This document shows, piece after piece, positions 35,693 to 49,352 of a stretch of 64,000 bases of DNA. The stretch's first letter is position 1. Each line of letters begins with the position of its first letter. The stretch is from Muricea muricata. Lineage: Eukaryota; Cnidaria; Anthozoa; Malacalcyonacea; Plexauridae. The notes below the pieces were generated by a model. It saw only the letters and a list, made by a program, of their open reading frames with translations. It was not told where the DNA came from and searched no databases. The stretch spans positions 12,446,032 through 12,510,031 of the forward strand of contig OY979724.1 of assembly GCA_963855995.1 (NCBI GenBank), written 5' to 3'. Made by a program: the position numbers and the translations under genes.

Positions 35693-38600
35693 ATGTCGAG
35701 TGATTTCAGCGACGCGAATCTTACAGGTTTGAGACCAGCTCCGGCTGGACAGGACTCTGATTCGAGTGTGTGTAGTCACTCTGAGAAAACGCTGGGCTAC
35801 AGTCCCGTACCACGAAGACCATCGAGTAAGGATATGTACGAAAACACGGGCGATCTAAAGGATTCGTATACGGATGATATGATAGCGCCGCAAGGATTCG
35901 AGCCCGAAGGTAGCGCCACAAAACCAAAATTTTGTGAAGGCAGCTCGACGTTTGTGGACTTCATTTCGGACCGAAATGGCTTCGCGTTGTTTCGGGAGTA
36001 TCTACGGGAACAAAAGCATGAATCCCTACTCGATTTTTGCCAATCGTGCGAGGAATTTAAGCGGTTAGCAAACACAGGGTCAAATCTCGCTACTCACAAA
36101 GCCAGCTCAATTTACAATAATTACTTGCATTCAAAACATCTCTGTGCGAATATTTTGAAAGACGATGTTTATATTCGTGCGAAATTGAAGCACAAACTGA
36201 GCGGAGGACAGCCGTTGAGCGAGACGCTATTCGATCATGCCAAGCAATGCATACTGCAATATATTACCGAGTTCCACTACGGCAGGTTTCTCGGCTCCGA
36301 TATTTACATGCGTTCTGATGTTTCAAAAGCGTTTCAATCGAAAGATCGTATTTCAACGAAGTGTGTTCCTCGTTATGGACCTAAAGGCTTGCCTCCTTTA
36401 CTCGAAGAGAAGGTGTATGAACAAAATGCTGCCAATTGGCCTTCTCCTGATGTGAATACAAAGCCATTAGGCCGAGCAGTTGACGATCGTGAAGAGTAAG
36501 TAAACTTGTGCTTGTATGTTATTGTGCGCGGCGTGCGTTACAAAGGTATTCTGTAGTGGCTAAAAATATGTTTTCTTTTGAGGCCATCCTCGTTAAACAA
36601 AACGAGGGTAAATAGTTTTATTGTGTAGCAAAAGAGCCCTCAGTTTTCGTACACAGAGAGATTTGAGTGGTGAAAAACATTTCTGAATCTCTATTATGTT
36701 CTTTCTTTCGTGTCGGCGTTTCTAAAAGTCGCAATTAATTCAACTCAAGTATGTCTGTGTAGGTTAAAATAGCCTTCCGCTGGTTGTGTCCCAGCGATGG
36801 ACGGGTTGCGATGGAGCTAAAATCGCAACCAATTGAAGATTTGTGTTCCGTATCGCATAGTGTGAGTGTTTTGTCAACTTTTGTAGGAAAACAAACTGAG
36901 GATGCTGCAATTAACATAAACCCCTGTGAATTGCTGATTTCGACTTTGGCGGCATACAAATGAGCTTATTTCGTTTCATTGAACTTCTCGTCCGGCTCCG
37001 TTCGCCGTGGCCCTATGTTTGTAATCTGTACTTAACGTGAACAAACATTACATATGTAGCCCAAGCCCTCGTAAAGCTCTTTAACCTCTCATGAGAAAGA
37101 CTATATCAGTTTTCCGTATGTGCTGACCCTAGCGGCAAAAACTATCCTGTAAAAAAACGCACTGTGCGGAAATCCACGCCGAGGTTTGGATAAAATTATA
37201 TCGTCATGATAGAAAATCTGCACAACTAAAGCACTTGTGAAGGGGTTTTTGAGCACAGGGATTGACCAAATTGTCTTCACACACAGATTTCGCCGACTCG
37301 TTTATTAAATGACAATAAATTTGCATAGCAAAAACACCGTTGGTGTTATTGTGGTCAAGAGCTCCTCTTAAAAGTTGCCGCTTCGTCGGTGTCTCAGATA
37401 TTTCTAACTCTGTCGGGAGCGTGTTCCGCTTTTTGGTTTGTTTATAGCCATACGATCAGCTCGAAAATCCGCCGCAATCTCTGCGGAGTTAATACCAAAG
37501 TTGGTTAAACCCATGCCTTGAGATAATCTGCGTTCAGATCGTCTCGGGTTTTTTTAACCTGGCATGTTTGAATTAGTGCTTTTCAGAACAAAAATATACG
37601 CGTTTTTTTTTTTAGTTTTTCCATGCGGCTTCGATTGAGCGCATAGAATGCACTCCTATTGACAATGTGTGCAAATTGGAGACACATGTTTTTCTTGCAA
37701 AACACATCGGATGTAACACTGCTTAAAAATGCTCCGATGTTTTGTGTTCCCTGTAGAAAACCATTTAAAGTGGCGAAATTGTTCTTAACGATAATTGCTG
37801 CATGGTATTGTAACAATTTCGGTTCAAGAACTCTTCGCTCGAATGTTTTGGCTTTGAAAAAAAAACATGTAGTAAAGTGACACTTGAAAGTAAAATACCC
37901 CGCAAGGCATAAAAAATTGTTAACTTTTTCGGTTCAAAGATGCGTTTCGATTTTGATTTCAATAGAGGAACACTGTCTAATGTTGGCTGTGCCTCATAGG
38001 CCACGCAAGCGCCTCTTGCGCTAAAGAATTAGCACCGAGCCAGATTTAAGTATCGGCCTCTTTATATTAAATGGCAATCAGTTTCACAAACGCAAGCCGA
38101 AAAATATCAGAGGCGATTTGATTATATCATCTTATTCAATATTTGTCTTGTTTAAATGGTGCACACACCGACTTGTATACGGCACAGAAGCAAACATTTT
38201 GTCTGTCCGAATCAATTAAACTCGCTGCGAATTGATCTTGGCTCGCAGATTAAGTAATTTACATTACACTATCATCATGTAATGGTTTTAGATGTGATGT
38301 TCTTAAACTATATGCTGGCAATTTAGCCTTTAGTATGTATTTTGTATGCTTTTAGCCTTGATGTTTCTTTGTGTTTGTATAAATTGGCTGTGCAAATATG
38401 GGGACTCTTTAAAGCTACCATAAAACTATAAAAATTATTGCATCTAAGTTGTTCATCTTGTTATAACTATATATAAATATATTAGGTATTCAATAGTGTA
38501 CAATATTATAGTCGCCCTGTATTGTATTCCAAAGTGCATAATTGTTGCAACTCTATGCTAAACCTTCATCTTTTTTTCTAGATATGTACCAGTAAATTTG

Positions 38601-41600
38601 AGCCTAACCAAAGCAACGTTGGCTGGCATGTTTCAGCAGCCAACTCCACCTGTGGTCTCAGTGAATACTTCAGATGTACAGAGTTTGTCCAGTGATGCAT
38701 TGACTGACGATACTAAATCTACGGTCACCGAGTAAGTGTGCCCTTTCAAAAAGTGCTTTACAAAAACAAATGCTACTCCAAATGAAAGCACAAGAGCAAT
38801 TTCCTCGCTTGTTTCATTCCCAATTCTTGACTACATTAGTTGTTTAATTTGGGGTATGTTTTGCTATGCAATTGCTTTTGTTTCATTTCATTTGTTTCCA
38901 CATGAAAAGAGATTGCTAATATTAGAGGGCTACAAATGTTCTTTAAAAGCTGTTTTCGCCATTTTGGTGGGGGTAATTTGAACACATGATGCCAATAAAT
39001 TATAATCACTATAGAATCATCTTAATATTTCTAGCTTGTTTTTACTCCAGCCTAGTGTTTATGTAACTTAGAAACTTGATATCCTCTCAGATATTTTCGA
39101 TTAGATCATGCACAGTGCTGCCAGCATGAGATGCAATGTGTTGTTTTTCACATTAAGAATCATCTGAGATTATCTGTCATGCCCTCGATGAAATGGCAGC
39201 ACTTCTTATAGCTGTAATTTCAGTTTGCTAATTCATTCTATTCATTCATTATAACTTGTGCACAGCCTCAAATAAATATTTAAGGAGCAATCAAAACTAC
39301 TTTAATAATTCTCAATGTACTTTGTTTTGTTAAATTAAATGCTGGATGCTTTCCAATTCCATTCTGAACTTTCCCTGGCTTATGTTTGTAATCGCCTCAC
39401 TTGAAAACTGATTTTTTCTGGCATTCAGGATGTAATCAGTTCGTTTTAACCATTTTTGTAGTATAATTGATGCCAGTTCTCCTGGCACAAAATGGTTTAT
39501 TGTGATACCTTAAGCATGGTTTTTTTATCATGAATATATACTCTGCTTTGACCTATCCCTTTTCTTAGAACTGTGATAAAAGTCAATGCTGAATTGATTG
39601 ACTTTATGAGATTACATTGTGTGTAGACCAAGCAGCGTTGCATGACTAATGTACAGGATTTTAGCTGATATAAAACATGTTTGCTTGATTGGCCATATTT
39701 GAGACAAGAGCTACTGTTCAAGGCATTCAGGCTGACAGCTTACCAATGACCTTTAGCCTAATTTCCTGCTTGAAAAGATCGGAGACATTCATCAATTACT
39801 CTATCATGTCATAGAAACCACTGGGTGCTAGAGTTTGGTAATACTGTGCTCTGCATGAAGTACAAAACATTGATGCTTTTTCCTACCTACATGACTTAAT
39901 TGAAAGCAGAAGGCTAGCTTGGCTTATATTTTGAAAGGCCCAAGATAATTTACCTAGTGTAAACATTTTTTGCCAAAAATCATTTCTTTTTTTGCTAGCT
40001 AGTTAATGAGACAGTAAGATAGAAATTATGTAATGCTTTGCTATCAATTGGGCTGAATTCATGCTCTTCTTAATCTGAACTTTAAGCCTAATCCTCTCTA
40101 AACTGTAATTTGACCTACATTTTTGTCTCCATATACACTTTTGAAATAAGTAGGAACTTGTGACTATTTTAAGAAAATTTTCCCAGCAAATGATTAAATG
40201 CTGCCATTAGATATCTAATTTGCATTAATCTCATAGTTTTAGCGACATGACCACCAAGTCAAATGAGAAGCGGTCTGGCTTTCAAGATGTAGCTGGTTTT
40301 GTTCCTGTAAGTTTGTAATGTTATTTGATTCCGTTGTAATTGTTTTTGTATGGAATGGTAGTGCCGGTGAACGACTGTGAGGCAGTGAAACATCCTCAAA
40401 TGTGATGCATGAACCTAGCTTGCTGCTAAAAAGCTTTTAGGCAATCAATTTAACCTGTGCAATCAAGTTAAATGGATTACAGTCCTGCCTATGTTGTTTC
40501 TAATTGAGATGCTGCTGTTCCAGATTTGACCAGCAATGTTCTCCTGTGGCTAGGTTTGTCATTAAGTGCTCAGCATTAACTCTTAGATGTAATTTCTAAA
40601 ATTAGTTTGTCTTTCACGGTATGTTTTGCACAAAAGAGGGAAAAAACAGGTGATAAAAGATAAAGAATAGCTGAATAATAATGAAGCCCACTTGACGGTC
40701 GTAACCGGTCAATATGACATGGCTTTAAGTCTGTTTAAACCTTCTAAAATCCGTTTTTCTTCAATGCCCAGTGTGCAAAATGTATCTGCTTTGTGTTCTA
40801 TGTTGTAATTATTATTGTAATTTTTATTTGTTGATAATACTGTCTTTTTCTAATGTATTCTTTTCCTTGGGCCTCTATTATACATAGTTCTGAATAAAAA
40901 TAGCTCTTATTTTCCTCTTTTGCTGGCAAAGCACAGTGTTGTTCATGTGTATAGTTTTTATAAACTTGCATGGTTCTTCAAAAGCTTTACAATCTTATGT
41001 ATTTTTTATCAAACATAGTAAAGGTGTGGTAAAGAAGAAAAATTCTCTTTCAATGTGTTACTAGACTGTGGCTGGTGTATTTATTGTAGTGTACACTAGA
41101 ACATGTCAGCATTGTGTACACACAACTGTTTGCATACAAAATTTTGAAATGATAGCTTGCCTTTTAGAAGTGCCTGACAGATGTATATTCATTGTGTTCC
41201 AATATAAGTATTTGCTAAGAACCAAAAATATACATAACAATTTGTTACTGAGTATAATATCACTAATGGTAGGGTATTATTGTTAAATATTCTTTAGTTT
41301 GTATAGTATATACACCTAGCATTGTAGTGGGCATAGAATTTTATGTAATAGCTAATGCTAATATCCCTAAATTTACTTCTTTACGTCAGAGAACGAAACG
41401 GCTTACGAAAGCCAGCAGGCAGTTGCCACCAGACGAATTTGCCAAGATTTTGATTGAGAAGTTGGAAAAGGTTGTCATACAACGAGAACAAGAAGAACGA
41501 GCAGCTCTGAATTTGGCTTGCTTGCCTCACGAGGTTAGTATGTCAAATTTTGTTAAATGTAAATTCTAGAATTTATGCACTCAGGTGTATTACGTAAATT

Positions 41601-44600
41601 AGTCAATATAATTTAAGGCAGGTGAATAAGCATAGCATTTAATTAGTTGCCCTGGCTGCGCATTTAAGTTTCTGCAGATATTTATTGAGACTTCTAGTAG
41701 CAACAACTGTTTTTGGATTGGGTGTTTCTCGCAGTAACAGCTTGTTTGTCATCCCATATTGTAACAAGTTTTAGGTAATGTAACTCTATCTGTTCATCGG
41801 CTTGACTCAGTGACTCAGTCACTATTCACTGTATGTCACACTCCCTTAGACAAAATGAGGGGCATGCATATTAAGGTGAGAGAATCATTCTAGCTCGAGG
41901 CAAATCCGTTTCAGCATTAGAGCAACTACAGTAATGAACAATATATATATTAGTGTACTATAGTATTTTTCTTATTGCAATTTAAGTTATCCAAAAAGAG
42001 TAATAATTTAGTGACTCCCACACAGACTTACCGTTAACTAATGTCTCTCAATTTTTCCTAGCATGTAAGGGGAAGCAAAAAATCGATTTTGGAAGATGCT
42101 GCCGAGAGACATCACCAGTTTCAGAAGTACGGGAGTTACGGATTGGGGTTGCCACCTGCAAAATATACAGAACCATGTTACCCCATGCCTTCAAACACGA
42201 TGCCTCCCTTTGTTCATACTGGATACATTGATCAGCAAGGCGTGGCAGGGTACTATCCAACATCGGTTGAAAATGGTTGCAATGCCAACCCAACCTGGCA
42301 TGAACCTGAGGCTATTTTAGAGAAACGACCGCAATGTGCTCCTTTGGGTAATTGTAAAAAACAATGGGAAAGTGTAGGAACTATTGAGTCTGCACCAGAT
42401 AGTGGAGTTAGCATCGAGGAGGACTACAATTTGCCCCCAGAGACTCGTAACAGAATTCATGAGTGGATGGAGTTGAGTGAGAAGGAAGTGTCACACATAC
42501 AAGGAAACTGTGGTAAACCAAGAACAAAACAGTCATATAATACAGGAGTGCCTGGCGGATTGCACGGCACAATGCATTTAGCACCAGTTGCACAAGATTC
42601 CTTGATGCCACCATTAAATCAACCTGATTCACGAACTACTATTGAAGAGGTCTCTCGACGACTCTCGCATAAAGATGTGCGAGAGAAACGAAGCAAATCA
42701 CATAAAAATAGGTAAGAGTCATGAAGAATTAGATCTTGTTTTGACTAACTGACTTTAGAGAGCACTTTCACAGCTCCACCTCCTTGCTTTGGCCATAATG
42801 TGTTTATTTTATAACATATCATTGCATAGTATTGTTGATGCAGACAGGTTGTCATGTTGCCATGGTGATTTGTCTGTGTATCATGCGTGCAGGCAGCAAG
42901 TCCAGTCCACTGACATCAACATATTCATGTTTTAGTCTGAAAACTTGATGTTATCTTTTACATAAAAGACAGTTTGTCAACCAACACAGCCATGTCAATC
43001 TTCAAAGACGTCATTTTGTAAAAAAATGTGCAATGACAAATGAATTGATGTATTTCCTTAGGCATTCTATTATGCTGTGCTCAAGCTACCAAATTAAATT
43101 ATTTTCATATGTCATAGGCAAAACTAGCAACCTTTGTATTTTGTGTGAAATTGTCTAGCTATATAAGCCAAGCAGTTTGTGCATAATAGCACTGATATTA
43201 CATATTACATAGTTTGCAAGTAATGTAGCATGTATAAGAGACAACACCCCACAACCCCCCCCCCCACACACACGTCACTGCCCTCTTGCTGACACACAAG
43301 TGTGTGTCTTACCATAACTAATTTAGTGAGACTTGATTTAAACAAGTTTAATTCATTTGTAGAACTGGTTATTTGAGTGCAAAATCGTCTCAAGGTGCTT
43401 GTCCACAATTTTCTGCTGATTCAAAGGATTGCTCATCTTCGATAGTCTCCAGGGACTTCCATCCTCCTGGAATGTACAGTTCGTCGTCTGTTTTGTCCTC
43501 TGTGCCATCTACGGTTGGCAGCAAGGACAGCGGGGTTGGTCGTGCGACAAAGGGTTCGCGACCACAGGATGGTACTAAAATTGTTTACTATTTGGATGGT
43601 GAAAAGTACCCGTATCAGTCGATACTGCCGGACAAGGTTGTTTATCTGAGGCAATTTAAGGAACTTGTTGCTTTCAAGAAAGGAAATTATAGGTAATTAT
43701 TTCAACATTATAACATTTAATCTGATTGGCTCATTCATTGGTGCCTAAGTCACTGGTCTCAAAATATGACTGGATAGTTTGGTGTACAATACTTGTTTCA
43801 ATGTTGATAAAAACCAGATTGAACAATGTTTTGCTGGCCACATTGTTCATTGTTGCCAACAATATTGTTATTGTTTTTTTGCAGTGTATGGGGGGAAATG
43901 AATTACTTTGTTGTCCAATCAAAGTTCTAGTCATATTTCGAGAGCAGACATACTGAAATGAAAATTACTATTAAACCTTGGCTTTACCCAAACACACTAG
44001 GCTGTCTAACGTTCCAGTATATCTACAGTTCAGTGAACCTTCATTAAAAAATACTCATTATAATTTGAAGTTGAGGAAGACTCATTTCTTAGCGTTCAAA
44101 ACCCTGAAGGCAATATTTCAGAAAAATATCTCAAGGCTCGACATTCCTAAAAAATGAAAAAATGCGCTTATGAAAGTAGAACTACAGGGGTCGAAATTAC
44201 TGAATTATTTTAGGATATTTTGTGACATTACTGTATAACCATTGTCCTTCAGCACACAATCAAAACATGCCGACCGTAAGGTTAGATTGTTGTAAGTTTC
44301 CGATGTAAATAGTTAAAGCTTGTTGCGAGTTGGACGTCCGTAAAAGCGCTGAGATATTAAAGAGGGGGGATATGTATCATAGAGAAAATTCGTAATAGTT
44401 CAAACACTTTGTACTGGGAAAAATTGTGCTAGAAATCGCATCGAAGTGTAAAGCCACAATTTTCGCAATTTCTGACCATCCGGCTATATTTGGCAAATAT
44501 TGTAGTTTTAAGACGATTGTTTGCGAGACTTCGCCCAAAGCCAAAGGGCAACTTTAGGAATAAAGAGAAGATTATTCTGCGGAGTACAGATTATAAACAT

Positions 44601-45872
44601 CGCCCGAAAAAAGCCAATTATGTACGTTTGAATATGTACCGAAGTTCCTTTTTCGATACGTCAAAAAGCCAAAGGGCACGTTCGGTTAAAAGAAACGAGG
44701 AATTGTCGCGGCGAAAAGATTTAAACAGCCCTCGAAAAAGCCAATTATGTGTTTTTGCCGAAAGCTTAATTTCGATGTTATCTTGTTAAATGATTTGGAA
44801 ATGACCTTAATAGTTTTGCGTGGAAATGCCTTTGTTATTAGGCTGTCGCTGAAGCGTGATTCCGATGCCCCACACTGCTCCTAAACGACGCAAAGAAAAC
44901 TATGATTGATGCTCGTGTCGAAATCGCAGACTAAACATCATGATTAGTTGCGAAGAGATGTGCGCCCGGTGTAAATTTTTGTCGAAATTCCTGCGATTAT
45001 GAGTTTGTTTTTCAAGCATGGGTGATCTTATTAACTTGACGACGAAAACAGCGAAAGTGGTCCAAAACTAACAATATTCGGTTGCTACTTGTAAGTAGGT
45101 TATTGCCAACTCGAAATCAGGAAGATTACGGTTATTTACGAACGTTCATATTCGAAGGACATTAATATGAAATTTGCAACATGTTGGTTAATATTGATCT
45201 ATAACACGGAGGAGTGGGGTTGCGGAGAGCGGGAGTGACATGACGCACAAACATTGAATCGCAGACATGCCTTCTCAAAAACAACGTGGTCGTTTCGATA
45301 AAAAAGAACTCTTGGAAGCTTCGTTTAAGATGTTGCCGACATCCGGCATAATAATAATTTTTGTAGCTTTAGAAAAGTAGCTGGGGTCGGCACTTAAATT
45401 AACGAGGCTTCCACACTTATGTATGATAATATTAATTGGCTTTCATTCTGAAGTATCCTTTTAATAATATTCTTTACCAGATTTTTTGCCGACCTGTTCC
45501 TGTCTTTGTGCCATTCCACTTGGGAATAAAGTAATTATTGAACGTGATAGCCGTCAAGTTTACAACAGCAACTGTACATCGGGATAAACAGTTTTGATGC
45601 GTTTTGGTGAAGCCAATATTCTGTTGTCCAGAGACACGCGTGTAGCCCAAGTAACACCCTACCCCTACCCCCCCTACCCCCTTTCCCCGCCCTACAAAAT
45701 GTATCCATTTCTAAACCCAAATTTTTCATCCCTGTTTAGATACTTCTTCAAAACTCCATCGGACGAAGAGGATTGTGGGGCGGTCTATGTAGAAATCATG
45801 AACGATGAAAGTCCACTGCCAGCTTACGGCAACAAAATCATTTGTAAAGTGAAGGAGTCGAAACATTTATGA
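35693..45872 (+). CDS. AXIN: Axin, Wnt-pathway scaffold (RGS and DIX domains), 7 coding exons
   Basis: Exons 35693-36495, 38582-38731, 40243-40306, 41390-41533, 42062-42711, 43363-43692, 45740-45872; 757 residues. RPAPAGQD (14-21) fits the tankyrase-binding RxxPxG motif. The RGS domain, about 84-207 (TFVDFISDRNGFALFREYL to FLGSDIYMR), binds APC. SDVQSLSSDALTDDTKS matches a conserved Axin linker. LPPDEFAKILIEKLEKVVIQ (351-370) is the GSK3-binding helix. The beta-catenin-binding position reads KKSILEDAAERHHQF (393-407) and is strongly diverged. IHEWMELSEKEV (519-530) matches vertebrate MQWIIEGEKEI. The DIX domain (676-757) is split by the last intron and ends YGNKIICKVKESKHL. Axin assembles the cytosolic destruction complex that phosphorylates beta-catenin. 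The ATG at 35693 is preceded by a possible acceptor at 35680. Confidence 0.96.
43756..43946. mobile_element. Short MITE in the last Axin intron
   Basis: Ends GTCTCAAAATATGACTGGA and, inverted, GCTCTCGAAATATGACTAG. The inside (GAACAATGTTTTGCTGGCC, GCCAACAATATTGTT) resembles the core of the element at 48311, so the two may be related. Confidence 0.6.
44532..44755 (+). repeat. Two diverged direct copies of a ~95-base unit
   Basis: Both contain AAAGCCAAAGGGCA at the left and AAAAAGCCAATTATGT at the right, about 130 bases apart. This explains an open but meaningless 99-codon frame here (Axin intron 6). Confidence 0.6.
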
Positions 45873-46364
45873 AATATATGTAGTCGAATGTATTCAGTTG
45901 ATATTAAGGATAGGGTAAATGCATGCTGACAAGTAATGACGCAAGGAGGGTGGGAAGAGGTCCATTTTTGCGCTGCTCGAAGAATGGACGGTCGTTTACA
46001 TTGTCAAAATATTGTCTTAAATGTTTTCATTACTTTATAAGTATTTATATTTCAATAAGATTATTGGTACCAGGCCTCCACCAACCTATACTAGCTTGTT
46101 TTGTGAGTGCTTTTGATTATAACGATGTAAGAAATTGATTTTCTATGAGTCCTAAGCAATGAAAACTTTTCACGGTTGGTACTTACCCTTGCTACCAGGG
46201 CAAGATAGAATCCTGGTCAAAAACACTCGATTATATGAAATTTTAGGAACCCCCCCCCCCCCCATTTCAGTTTGCGAGGTGAGATTTTAGGGATTTGTTT
46301 CTAACCAGCGAGCCTAATTTATTTCCAATTCGAATCAATGATTGGTCTCAAATTGCTCGCAACT

Positions 46365-46520
46365 GTCGTAGCTAAGTCATTTTTGACGATGTGATGATAT
46401 AGTCCAGATCTACCTTTTCTTTTGGCATGTGAACTGTATTTAAATCGGTCATTATTAAGTGTAGATATTGATGCTCTTCACATCAGTCACTTTAATACAT
46501 TCACGACAGTTGGTGACTGA
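46365..46520 (+). repeat. Dispersed repeat, copy 1
   Basis: Shares with 55025-55175 the blocks CAGATCTACCTTTTCTTTT or TAGATCTACTTTTTCTTTT, GTATTTAAAT or GTATTCAAAT, and ATTAAGTGTAGAT, in the same order and orientation, then CACATC then GTCACTTT. Confidence 0.7.
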
Positions 46521-47230
46521 ATGAAGTATGAGCGTAAATCTTGCTAGCAAAGCTTTGATGGTGTAAACGATTTTTGCTTTTCTCTGCCCGAACATGCGTC
46601 TCTCAGCTCAGCATTCGGCCAAATATTATGTGTACATAGTTTTATATGAATCTTGTAAATTTACGGAAAATATTGTATAGCTTAGGCCTGTATATATACA
46701 ACATTCACAGCTTATATTAATATTTTGAAATAACACAATTTTATTCACTGATCAGTGTGTTGAGGTTGTTTATTGTGTGTGGACGTGAAGCAAGAATTTC
46801 TTGTTTCGAGTGCTGTATCACAGCATGGGGAAAGAACAGTAACCTGTCCCTATTTTTCTGCAATTGATTGATTGGCCAGAAAAATGGCAGAACGACCAGT
46901 TCAGCGTTTCTATTGGCCAGAAAATGCAATTACCGGCCAGGACCTGCATAACGAACATGCGTCACGACGTGCGCGGAGACACAAGCTTTAAAGGTTCCGA
47001 CTTGAGTGGCACTTCGGTTTATTACCTGTTCTTCAGGGAGCGGACATATTTGGCATTCAGGGTATTTTTTAAGGGTCTCAATTGAGAGGCATGATCCTAT
47101 TGCTAAATATATAAGCAATTCAACCCAAAGAATAAGAGCTTGTTTTGTGTGACGTTCTTTCTTGCAGTACTTTGAGAACATCGAACGGGTGTTATGTCTC
47201 CCCCTAGTGACGTCACTTTGGGGGGCCGGG

Positions 47231-47402
47231 GGGGCAATAACCCTCTTCTTTTGCGAAAGTAAAGCAATATTTAAAACACGAGCAGGATCGGAGTGCTTTA
47301 TCGGGTATAAAACGTGAGGCACAGCCGAGCGTTGTATATCTGATAAAGCTCGAATTGCGAGTGTTTTAAAATGGCTTCTAAAACGATCCATTTTATTGCC
47401 CA
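47231..47402. repeat. Inverted-repeat element
   Basis: Ends GGGCAATAA / TTATTGCCC. The inner arms TTTAAAACACGAGC and GCTTTATCGGGTATA pair imperfectly with GCGAGTGTTTTAAAA and TATATCTGATAAAGC. Confidence 0.55.
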
Positions 47403-48310
47403 TCTTGTCAGTTTGCTTACGAAAGAATTTTCGTTATATAAGCCGAGAAAATCGAGGCAAACGTTGGTGTTTGTAGGGGTGTTGTTTACAAGTTGTCAAC
47501 AATTTTGTTAAAAACGTGCTATATGTTAGAGTTAAATACCGAGAAGGAGGGATGTATTGAAGTATTCAACTGACTTAATTTATTTTTGAAGGGGTTTTCT
47601 AAGAGAGTCTTTCGACTTTAAACAATTTAAGTCGAGATTCATCGAGATTTTTCCACAACTTTGATCTAATTATTTATTCAAGGTAAATAACCTATATACA
47701 ACCCGCGGTACATCAAAGAAAACCGACTCAAAAATAAATTAAGTAAGGCTATTGACCTCTCTACGGACCCGTTACAAGTGCTTCCTGCAAGTCATCTGGC
47801 TCGTTAGCCGTCAGGGATTCAACGTGACAATTTGCGAAGGCATGAAAGCTCTTGCAATATTTTCAACACGTACACACTTTGTTCATGTCTGGACCTGTGC
47901 AGAAGGAGTAGGGACAAGCATTTTTCCTATCAGTTATCACCAACAAAAGACATGTAGGCGAACTGCGGTATGCGTGGGGCAGACTGAACTACAGCCTCTT
48001 TTACAGTCCAATTTTTTTTTGATAAATTACGTTGTCAAATGTTTTTTGGCTGTGTAAATTAGGAATTTTTGACAAATTTGCAAAGTCGTGTTCATAAAGC
48101 TCTAGAAAAAAAAAGGGTGAATGAGGGTGGAAATAAGAAGTAAAATCAGGAAGGCTTGCTTTAACACACAAAGTAGATGCTCAAAAATCCTTTAACGTTC
48201 CAAGTGCAGGTATTGCAGTTGTATATGAAAGGTATAAAGTTTTTCACTACCTGGCACTATTAAGTGAAACTCGGCGTTCCGAGTCAAGGCCTTTCGCCAG
48301 GAAGTTGGTA

Positions 48311-48548
48311 CACAGCAAAAAACGAACAACCTGTTCTGGCCTGATGAAAACAGCATTGAAGAATGTTGTGCTGCCCATATTGTTCAAGGTTGTCAACAAT
48401 ATTGTTCAACATTGTTACACCTGATTGCAGGCTAATTCAGGCTCATCAACTTGTTCAGTATTGTTGACAACCTTGAACAATGTGGGCAGCACAACATTGT
48501 TCAATGCTGTTTTCATCAGGCCAGAACAGGTTGTGCGTTTTTTGCTGT
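48311..48548. mobile_element. 238-base fold-back MITE with TA duplication
   Basis: Almost the whole element is two inverted arms of about 100 bases (CACAGCAAAAAACG at the tip, CCTGTTCTGGCCTGATGAAA inside), over 90 percent identical by eye, around a short loop. TA flanks both ends, as in Tc1/mariner-derived MITEs. Confidence 0.85.
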
Positions 48549-49352
48549 GTAGCGCAGGACCTTCGAAGGGACTTGAAACGTCTGTTTTCACTTTACCGCT
48601 GCTGGTAGAGAAAGAAATTTTCTGGCGTTTTTCTGTTTCTTTGTTATGTTTTGTTCATTCCGCACTCTTTTGTGTACAATTTGAGTTCATTTTTCTCGCG
48701 CTTTCTTACAAGCTATGCGTGGTGTAACAGCCAGTGCGGTGTTAATTAATATCCTATCGATATTCATGACATTCTCAGGTCACGCAGCCACAGCCGGTTT
48801 TTTAGAACTTCATTTGCCGGCAAGATAACGTTGAACGTGCAGAGACTTATATCGCACGGCCGAACGTGGGTGGGAAATGACATCAATGAAAAACAGGTGC
48901 AAACATCTGCGGATTCTGCCAGAAATATTGAACGCACTGGAATAAAGCCAGTATAGCTGGCTATCAATTTATCATTTTCGCTTGTGAAACACGAAATGCT
49001 AAACAATCAAGCGCGTAGGGGTAAATATGAATGGGCTCGGGATATGTGCGGAGGGGGGGGGGTCCATTTTGGGACTTCGAAGCTGTTTATTACGGAACTT
49101 TTTGAACCGGTTAAGGTTCACTTGCTATAGAAAGATGGCGGTCATAAGTACTCGGTCACGAGTCATGTCTTCGCTTTTTGCAGAGCGTGCTCTTCGAAAT
49201 CCACCTTGTTGTATATGCTCCTTGTGCAGCGAGCTCTTGACCGCGCGAAATTTTTGCCATAGGAGATTGGGACGAGTCAACATGCCCTTCAAAATCCGCC
49301 ATTTTGTGGGGAGAAATTTTTTAATGAGAGAAGTCGAAAAAGTACGCGTTCT

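Noticed and set aside
46930-47403. 157-codon minus-strand frame, the longest in the gene-poor gap
   Set aside because: It runs across an inverted-repeat element, has no recognisable domain and is best explained by repeat sequence.
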